Below are positions 34,701-45,000 of a stretch of DNA of 64,000 bases, in pieces. The notes under the pieces were generated by a model. It made no database searches, was not told the DNA's origin, and was given only the letters and a program-made list of their open reading frames with translations. Source of the DNA: Plazaster borealis (lineage: Eukaryota > Echinodermata > Asteroidea > Forcipulatida > Labidiasteridae); contig CM037472.1 of NCBI GenBank assembly GCA_021014325.1, forward strand, positions 12,137,063 through 12,201,062, in the 5' to 3' direction. The translations under genes were made by a program, and so were the position numbers. Position 1 is the first letter of the stretch. Each line of letters starts with the position of its first letter.

Positions 34701-37700
34701 AACACAACCCCAGCTCACTAGGCCATGGTTTCCTTATACATTTCACAGTCATCCGTTTGGCCGCCATTGTGAAGAAATGTCAGTCTTTTTTTTTCTTCGT
34801 CTTTTTTTCCCTGTATCATTTCTCTAATTTGCCACTTCATTCCAGTCATACTCTGATTTCACAGCAAGCAGTTGTCACCCATATTTTTCTTGAGGATATT
34901 TTGATGGAGCTTGAAGCAATTTCTGCGGGGTCGTGGGATAACTCTTGGAGGCAAACGGGTGTTTAGTTGCTGGTACAGAAAGGATATTTTTGTTTTGTGT
35001 GCACGGAATGAATGAAGTTGACCTTGCCATAGGTTCTCAAGACATTGCGTCTGCAAAGATTACGAGGTAGAAAGGAAAATATCGACAGAAGAAACAGGTT
35101 TCATATTGATATAGGATGAATAATTAAAGTATGGCGAGGGATCGAATTTCATACAATCTATAACTCTGGTGTCCATCATTGTCTAGAGATTTCATATAAT
35201 AGAAGGCAATGCTGACCAACCTCACAAAACGTAGGAGACAACAACCCCAAAAAACAGGTCACTTTTTCCCTCCCTTTAAGATGTCATTAATAGTATGTTG
35301 ATTTGTGAGGCTGAATAAATTTGGCTAGTAGAGGACAGAACAAACATAGTTTGGCTGACAAACAAACTTCCACAAAGAGAAGTGTCCCTGGATATATACT
35401 GGAGTCATTTTTCACTATTCCCACTGAGGATAGTGGCTGATTCTTAAACAGGCTAGTGGCAGCACAAGGGGATAACTCTGTCTTTTTTTTTCTTGGTCCA
35501 AGAACAGAACCTTTTTTTGTTGTGTCAAGAAATCCAAAGAAAAATTCATGTATTATGCCTGTGAAGTTTGTATGGCGTCCTAAGTGACTTATGGTTAGAT
35601 CTCCCCAGAGTTGTGTAATGTTTGTTGATAATCTTGGACTAAGCAAACCTGCGGTGATGGGGGCAGAAAGACATTGCTTTCAAAAATAACCATAGAATTT
35701 GATATTGTAGTCTGGTCTTTTCTTAAATCGACTTCAAGTTGCCGCTCACGTCATGCTTTGTTTTGGAGTAGCATTTAAAATACCTGCTCATCTAAACAAG
35801 TCAAGCTGTAAAAGTCAAATAAACCATTGAACGATGTATATTAATACTGTAAATATCTTGGTATAATAAATCCATTTGTAATTTAGAAACGCAACCCCCC
35901 AAAGAAAACACCCACCCATAAACTTGCTGAACATTAAGAGGTTGGTTGGGACTTAAAGAGCTCCAGTATACAGTTTTAAAAAAGACACAAAAACCCACTG
36001 TTGGGTTGTGAGGTTACTGGACCAATGTTGAAAATACTGTACTTGGTCCCGCAGTCCAGTGGGTATTTCAACCTCCGTTCACTATTACAGACTTGAGTAG
36101 AGAATTTTCCATTCAATTATTGTACTTTTTCCACAAAGGGACGATGGTTGAAGATAACCCCTATCAGTCACTGATAGTATAAAGCGCTAACTCCTTCTAA
36201 AATACCAGCAAGATTCATTGTGAAGTTAAAAATTAATCGGATCAAAGTGCTCTGATGTCTTGGTCTTTGTATGAAGCAACAATGATATGCATAACCCCTT
36301 CACCCCCAGTCAGGGTATGCAGGATATGATGCATGATTAATCATGATCATATCAAACTTAGGAATTATCGTCTCTTTCCTTTCCTGAAAAGGTACTTTGT
36401 ATAAACGTGGTTCCAGAAACCAGGTAATATGTCCATCTGAAATACAATTTGCAAGAAAACTTTCCCACAACACATTATTTGATCAAACAAATCAAAATTA
36501 TTTGAAAATTTACCCAGTCAGTTTCCCTTGTGGTTTATTACTTGATAAATCAAGATGGGCACAAAGAATTATCATAAACAGTTATGCTGTCATTCAGTTA
36601 TTTCTGAAGAAATTTGGTTAGATGGTGTGAATTGATAAATAGAGGAATGAATTTGCTCAATGAAAAACCCAATGCGTCACATCTTTGATTTGGTGTAAGA
36701 TTGGGTTTAGTGTTAGTGATTATCACTTTGTATATTAAAAAAAGTTTACTTGCATAGGATAATGGTTGATCTCTTGAGGAGATTGTTACTTAAGTTCAAA
36801 CGTGTTCCTCTTTCCTGACCACATGAGAGGAATTCAACATTTTCAGAAACCATAATAAATCACCTAATGACCTTACTCTGTTTTATTGTAAATGTTAGCA
36901 GCTACATTATGTGATATATAGTATATCAATAATATTTTGACAGATTAGTTTCATTATTGTTTCATGTTATGGTTAATCGAAATTAAGGGGATCGGAAAAA
37001 CATAATCGTCTACAAACAAATCTTTTATAAATCTTATTTGTTTGTACATAGTATTGAGTTGGTTGTTATACTACAATGTTTTTCATTACAGTAGTACACC
37101 ACAGTGGTGTGTATACATGTAGCTGTGACTGTCACATTTAAAAGTGCACAAAATTGTCATTCTTGTTACCCCTAATCTACCCTAATGATCTTCTGGTGTT
37201 TACTAAAGATAATGCCAGCTACTTGTCAGACAATATTCCAATATTAACACACCAAACAGAGTATCTGTCCCCCAAGCTTGCACTCTGTAAGTATGCATAC
37301 ACATTTCATGACTGTTTGCCCTGTATTTAATAACCAACAAATAGGAATATCTGCATTGCCCCCTTAGTATTATGGGAAGTTTGTTACACAAATTGACTTA
37401 AATTTCTGCAAACACTTAGCGAGAAGTAGTCCAGAGCTATTTAACTGGCTTTGTCAACTGATTAGTAACTAGGATCAACAACTGCGTACTTTAATGCCAA
37501 CAACATTTATCACTGAAGACAAGCGTAAACCCAGAGGACATTTGAGCTTCACCTTTCTGTTGTTACTGTTAGATCCCTGCTCCTTATTTGCTTGATAAAG
37601 TTTCTAAAAGAAGAATCTGGTCCATCATATCTGTTCTTTTAGATTTCCCCAAGATAAAAAAAACAAGCAGTTGGATTTTTGAAGGGTTGGGGATGGTGAG

Positions 37701-40700
37701 GGTCCTTACTCTATGGGTAGAGTTAATCATTCCTAGTTGTTATACATGGATATTGTGAATGTTGTCTGATGATAACATTGTTAAGAGTGAGCATTGTCAA
37801 ACCCCTTGGCTCAATTTCACAAGAAACTGTTAATAGGAAACCATTGCTTAGCACATTTGTATGTTCAGAGCAAGACTTTATGTAGCTGGAAACCAGTGAC
37901 AGTGAATACACTACATGACAATTTGGCTATTTGTTTGTGTTTTGGGTTTTTTAGTTTGTTTTTTTTTGCTTCAGCACAAGAAGTAGCTAAGCACAACAAA
38001 ATTATGCTTACCAGAATAAGGTTACCAGCCAAAATACCATGTCACATCTACCATCTGTGACTGGTATCCTGCTCATTTTTGCAAAGCAGACAATTTCAAA
38101 GCAATACTCGCTGCCTGAGCAGCTCTATCACATTGGGCCCAGATCAGAAGAGCCAAACTTCAAATGGCTTATACTGAAAGGAAAATACACTGTTCGGCAG
38201 ACATAAATATTTGGTCTTCCCTTCTCTCTGCTTATCATCAGCAAATTTGCTCCGACGCTAAACTTGATGACTCTGTCCCCTAACTTCAAACACTCATCGC
38301 TAACAGATCCGTAAAGACAATTTTAAACAAGACGCTGAGAGATAAATAAATACTTCTGTGTATTAATCATTGTACATATATAAAGGGATCACCGTAATCA
38401 GCCCACTGTTTAGCTCATGAACATATTGACAGTTCATTCCCAAGTAAATTAGATATTTAATATTGAATGTTTGCTAAGATTGCCGATGTACACATTTTGC
38501 TCAAATAGGGACTCCACCCAATGGACTACCTAATACTGTTGATAGTAATGCTCAGCTGTAGTCAGTGACTTGAAGCTTTTATTGTGAAGACACTTTGGGT
38601 TGTTGCATATAGGGATCATGTTCATTCAGAACTGTGGGGTAGAATCCTTGACTTCATCAAATTGAGTGACAAAAATATCTTTTGGGGCAACCACTCAAAT
38701 TCTATTCAAACTATAGGTGTACTAAGAATATGATTAGAAAGTAACAAATTTGGCTGGAAAATTGCTTTGTATACACCCTTTTCCTTGAAAGCTCATTCCC
38801 TTAAGACTTGTTTTTGTGCCAAATATTCAACCTGTTGCCTACTTTTCTGATCAAACATTTCATCTGTCCACAAGATAGCCAGATATCAGAAGTTACATTA
38901 CAATTTGAATAGAACAAAAACCCACTTCAAAGTAACCACTGTTGTTAGGGTGCATGTACCTTATCTTGTAAGTTATGCACTTTGTGCATCATACTCCTAC
39001 AATGTGACCTGTCAGTTAAATTGTTCGGCATACTCACCAGAAAACGATAAATTCTATATTTTACTCATAGTTTTATGACTTCTAAAGGATTGAATCAAAG
39101 CCCCCAAAGTACCAAGAATTTATGTGTGTACTTGCTCTTGGAGTGTTTTTTTATCAATCTCCTGAAGTCTCCATTGCTGTTAGCTTTTATGAACAATCCT
39201 CATTCAAGAGACCATGTTAATCGAATCGTTTGTGCAGAGTGTTAAATACCTCTGGCGTGTCAAATGAACACTTTTATCACTTGGCGCTGAGATTTTTGTT
39301 TTGATTTTCAAACTTAAAACTAAATAACTAGCAGGGACCCATAATCAAATTTACTAGAAATAAAAAGTTCTCACCAAGGTCAAGTCTAATTAGGGGTACA
39401 TATAGTAAACAGACATGGATGGGAGCTATTAACATGTTGTTGGTAGTCAGTGGTCGAGAGCTAGGCGACTCACTGCTCCAGTTGAGATGCTTCTCTCTCC
39501 CTTTCCCTTTGATAATCAAATCACACCAATTTGTTCCATTACAGTGGTTTGCATTGTGCATTAGTTCCAAATGATTACCCAACAAAAGTAGATCTGCGTT
39601 GGATAATGATGGCTACGTGGTGTCTTGTCAAAACATAACGGCCAGCCTACTATGATGGCCATGCATGACTCCCCCCCCCCCTTCTTCTTCCCAAGTGTTG
39701 CACTTGCCAGAAGCCATGATCGTTCTTGAGCTTTGTTGCCTGGGCTGTTGTGGGTGTTCAGCCACTCGGAATAAAGCCACTTAATGTGGGGCAATCCTTA
39801 AGTGCACAAGTGGGTGACGCAAAAATTGCCTGAATACTCATGTGGTATCATGCATTGATCTTATGCTTGATTTACCATCAAGTCTGGTTTAGCTTTGTGG
39901 GTTGTTATGCATGTACGGTGACGTCCCCACCTTCCTTTTCACACATTGGATAATTTTTAAGGCGAAAGGCATTTATGTCTAATCGCCATTGTCCCCGGCT
40001 TTGTTTTGTTCTGCGTTAATTATATGCAAATGAAGCGCAACCTAATCAAAGTCAAGGGGTCAGTATTTTTGCAAGTTGTGAAAATGGTCATCTGTGTGTA
40101 CCCAAAGTGACATATGGCCAAATGTCTATGGTAGAGATTGCACAAGGACATCTACATGTAGTATTGACATTCTGTGCCGTGATTGCAAGGGAGTGGAAAT
40201 CTGCCCATTTGATAGTGCCCACTTCAAGGGGGGTCCATAACAGTTTGATAGATTGGCTTGATTAACTGGGAAAAGCCTGACAAGTTGCGTTTAATTGGTT
40301 AAGTTATCTACACAGAAACCACACCCAGCTTTTGAAAATCTCTGGTCCCCCATGCGTGGTAACGTTGGATTATTAAATCATCTTTTAGTGGCATCATAGA
40401 GCATCATGCATTAGAACCTTCGGCGAGTTGGTTGTTTAGCATGTCGTTCAAGTACAGTTACTCTCAGAGGGGTTTGTGTTAAACAGAGTTGGACGGGCAA
40501 TTAAATTCCACAACTTAAGATTTTTCCTGTCAAGTACTTGAGTCACTGAACCAAACTAAACACATATGGCCAAGTTCTTGGCACATGCCTTGAATTGTAT
40601 ACCAGTGTATAGAGTACCCGTTTTATCTCAATTTTAGAGTGATGTCCCCTTTTCCTTTAAAGGGTCTGTATACATTTGGTAATGACTCTGAAAATTAATA

Positions 40701-41990
40701 GCAATTAAAACTTACTTGGTAAGAAGTACAGCAGCTTTGGATAGTACAATGCATTTTGAGAAACTTTTCACTTTGAAGTACTGCGGTTATGAAAAAGAAA
40801 ATATATCACTTTTTATCCCCCATAATTTGAATCTGAGAAGCGTTACGGCTCAGATTGTGTATTCCAATTGCAGACTATTCTTCCTGCGTGGACAAACGGC
40901 TCCATATTTTCAGCAATATCTCAAAAACGCTACCACCTTTTGAAACGAAATTTTCAAAGGTTAGTTTTATGGTATATTATATCTACAACTATATAGGATT
41001 GAAACAAACAATTGGTTCCAATTACCAAACATATACAATCCCTTTAACAAAGTTAACAACTGGAACCAACAGAACATTTTTTAGGTGTTTGTTAAAATCA
41101 TGTTTCCACCAACCCAACACCCCCCCCCCCCAAATTGAAAATAGCAGCACATCCCTGTTCACAATTTAAAAGGATTCAGCCCTGTTTAGCCAATACAGCT
41201 ATGATAGGCAAAGGGCCAGGTGTGCTAATTATATCAGATTTAAAAGGTTTGGGTGTTGAGGTAAACTATGCTGATGGATGAGGATAAATTCATGAGTTAT
41301 GTTCAAACTCCAACATGAGGTTAAAATACTCAAGGATTAAAGATTAATTTAATACTCAAGGATCAAAGATTAATTTAATCTTTCAGTATGGCATTTGACA
41401 TGATACTGCCCAACATTCAATGATAACTATTTTGAGAAATGCCTTTAAATTGATTATCCTATTAAGAGCCAACAAAACACCAAAGGTAGTGTTGCTGAAG
41501 CTCTCTAAATAGTTTGTTTTAGGTCTTCATACACTTGTTGAATTGTTATCACATGGAAAGCACTGTTTACCCCTTCCCGTGTACATGATAACCCCCCAAA
41601 AATGTATGTTTCCAGTAAGGGAAAGAGTGTGGTCACAAACTGCTATGGCCTGACAAAGTCACATATGTGACCCACCACCCCAAACCAACCCAAAAAGTCA
41701 ATTTTAATTTTCAGATTTTTTTTTTATGTTGTTGGATTTTAGCTTTTAAGCTTAAAAAAAAGCTATAAAGTAAAATAAAATGGTGGTATTTTTTTTTTTT
41801 TTTTTCTTTGAAAGGAAAAGTGTCAGGGATGCTTTTTGAAAATGCAGAAGAGTTTATAATTTATTATTATATATATTATATATCCCCCCTATTTTTTACC
41901 AACAACCACCTAATTTTAATTCATGAATGCAGACCCTTTTAACTAACCTTTAAATTTAATTTCATGCCGAATGACAGTTCATCGCTTTTA

Positions 41991-42021
<31 letters not shown>

Positions 42022-45000
42022 ATGCTGTATCTCGAAATGGCATTTGCCGACTTCCGCCTGGTTTTGGCGTGGTGGGTCACATATAACACATGAACTCAAT
42101 GGATCATTGGAACAGGATTCAACAATGTTTTGTTAGTATTAAAACCACCGAGTATTGCATGAAAATCTGCTCATTGAACAAATGATGACTTGACTCTTAT
42201 TTTTTGTCTCACAAAATGATCAAAGGATCAAATTACAGACTTCCTTTAAAACTTTGATTGGCAACCTCAGCTCCAGAAATAGACAAAAACAACTTTGGTA
42301 TATAAATGTCAGCACTCAAAAGAATTTTTTGAGCTCCGTCTCTTTAGATTGCTTAATAAATCCCCCATCTAACCACAAACTCCAAATTGTAGTCAGGGCC
42401 TTTACTTAAACTAATAAAAATGGAGGCTGAGATTGTGGAGTTACGTAACGAAAGTTTGCTGAGCCTCTGCCTACCACCATTGACTCTGTTTGCTCAGCAA
42501 GCCTCAACAAACTATGGGAGGTTCTCTGTCCAACCTTACAATACCTGCCAGCTCTTCGCTATCAATCAGAAATGATTTTGCTGACGCTAGGTTGGATGGG
42601 TGAATGCCAAAGATACTGTATGGAGCCAGCTGTACCAGGATTGGCTAAAAAACTTGACAAGGGATTTTATTGGGGCTATTGTCTCATTAAAAAGATTAAG
42701 CAGTTTTTTATCAAAGGTCAACGTGAATTGTAATCAGTGTGGATTGAGAAACATTCTTTGTCATTTTGTCTTCTCATTGTGCCATGAACTTTTATGAGTG
42801 TTTGAATACTTCCTACATGATTTAACAGAAGCATGAGATGCACATGCCCACATGTACATCTTCAGAATTAGAAAAGGTCTTTCAAAAAGTCCAGGGCCAA
42901 ATTTCATAGATCTGCTTCTTAGCAGACAATTGTGCATAACAAGTTTCTGCTCAGCAAAAAATTGCAGGAAACCTGTCTCAAAAGGTATATGAAGTGGTAT
43001 TTTGGCTGGTAAGCTACTTCTGGTAACCACAATTGGTTTGGTCTGCTTGACCAATGTTTCTGTTCAAGCAGTTCTATGAAATTGGGGTCTGTTAAAGTAA
43101 CTGTGTTTTTTAATAATGGTGTCGTGGCCGAGCGGATAAGAGCACCAGACTCAAACTCTGGTGTTTCTTTTCAGCAGAGTGTGGGTTCGAGTCCCGTTCG
43201 TGACACTTTTGTCCTTAAGCAAGACGCTTAACCAATATTGCTTCGTCCTTCGGATGGGACGTAAAGCCGTTGGTCCCGTGTGTTGTGTAATGCACGCAAA
43301 AGAACCCAGTGTACTTATCGAAAAGAGAAGGGGTTCGCCCCAGTGTTCCTGGTTTGATTGGCTGCATATTGCGCCACAGCACCTTGTAAACCATTACATG
43401 GTGCTATGCAAAGGAATTGGTCTTATACTTAAAAAACGTAGCTCCACAATACCTTGCAGGAAAATACTGAATGTTGAAGCACCTTGAGCATCACTGAGTG
43501 ACGGATATGAGCGCTTTAAGAAGCCATTATTATTATTATTACTATTGATTTTGTCTTCTATCAGAATTTTAAATTTGAATGCTCTCTTCGTTTTAATCAT
43601 TTCTTTAAAATAGAATCATGGGACAAAGGGACACTGTTTCCAATTGTTGGTAAATGACAAATTTGGTTACCGACATTCTTGTAGGAGTATGTTCCCTCTT
43701 ATATACAAGCTTAATCAACATATAATAATTCTTGAAACTTGTTAATTCTTGAAACTTGGGGTGCAAAATTCATTGAAATTTATGCACAGATGCATGAGGG
43801 TCTAAACTTGCAATGGGTTTGTAAATTAAACTTTGACTCTATGACCTTAGGCAAATCTCCGTAAAATGTGATTGCAACTTAATGCAGGCATGATATTCTT
43901 CCTACTTTAGTCTGATTTCCGATTTGTTTGCCCTTGGAAAATCAGGTAAATTGTGATAAAGTAGCTTGAAAAGTCTTTGAAAGCCTAGATACCATACATC
44001 AGTCAGCCGTAGGTCAGAGTTTTACCCTAAGGACCAAATATCACGCCTATTGATGCACACATTGTGGCAGTAGGTCACCGTGACATGTACCCACTAGAGA
44101 AGGGTCAAAATTCATTCATATTTTTCTGTTCTGTTTCAATAGTCGCTTGTAGGAAAGATGACCAACTTGCACTCAATTCTTTATTTAAGAAATGGATTTC
44201 TGTGACTTTTCTCTTTTCGCACCAATCTAATATTTTGCCCACTTTATTTGTGGTAAGTTTGTGTGATTGGTTTGATCATTGAGCCACAGACCCTTGATGT
44301 GGGCATGTTTTGCCTGTAGATTTAGCCTGTTAAGATTAGCAGTGTGCAGTAGCTAATTTCTACATGTGATCTAGAAATCTGCATTCGACAAATAAATCTC
44401 TTTTGATTCCCCAAATTATTAAAACTTAAGTCATATAGTTCCCGCTCTTTCCAATCTGCTGCTGTTCAGTTTTGGAACAATTTACCAGAAGTCGTCAAAC
44501 AGACAGAAACATCAGAACAATTTGAAAACCCGGGTTTAGACATATCTGTTCAATTTGTATTATTGTTAAGCTCATCACAGTCTCACAAAGGGACCTCACA
44601 GAGTTACGTGCTATATAAGTATGTTGTTTTTGGGGGTTTTTTAAAATCTGTTTTTACATTTTTGTCACTGTTATGTTCTTCTTCAGAGCCAGTTAGAGGC
44701 AACTAGGCAGGAGAGGGACACAGCTGTCACTAAGGTTCGGAAATTACAAGAGGACTTGGATGAAGTGAAAGTATTCTACAGGTATGACATAAACTAATAT
44801 CTAGGCCGGAAACTCGTCTACATTTACATATGTACCGAAGATTTGTAGGAAGCAGTCACTCACAGAACGCAAGTCATTTTTCACTGTTTACAAGTTTCTG
44901 TCTCATAAGTAAAACTTCCATGTCCATGGCTACGAGACTCTTTCAAACCATACATCTTTGCAAATGTATGAGAACCCATCTTTTATGGCAACTTGACAGC

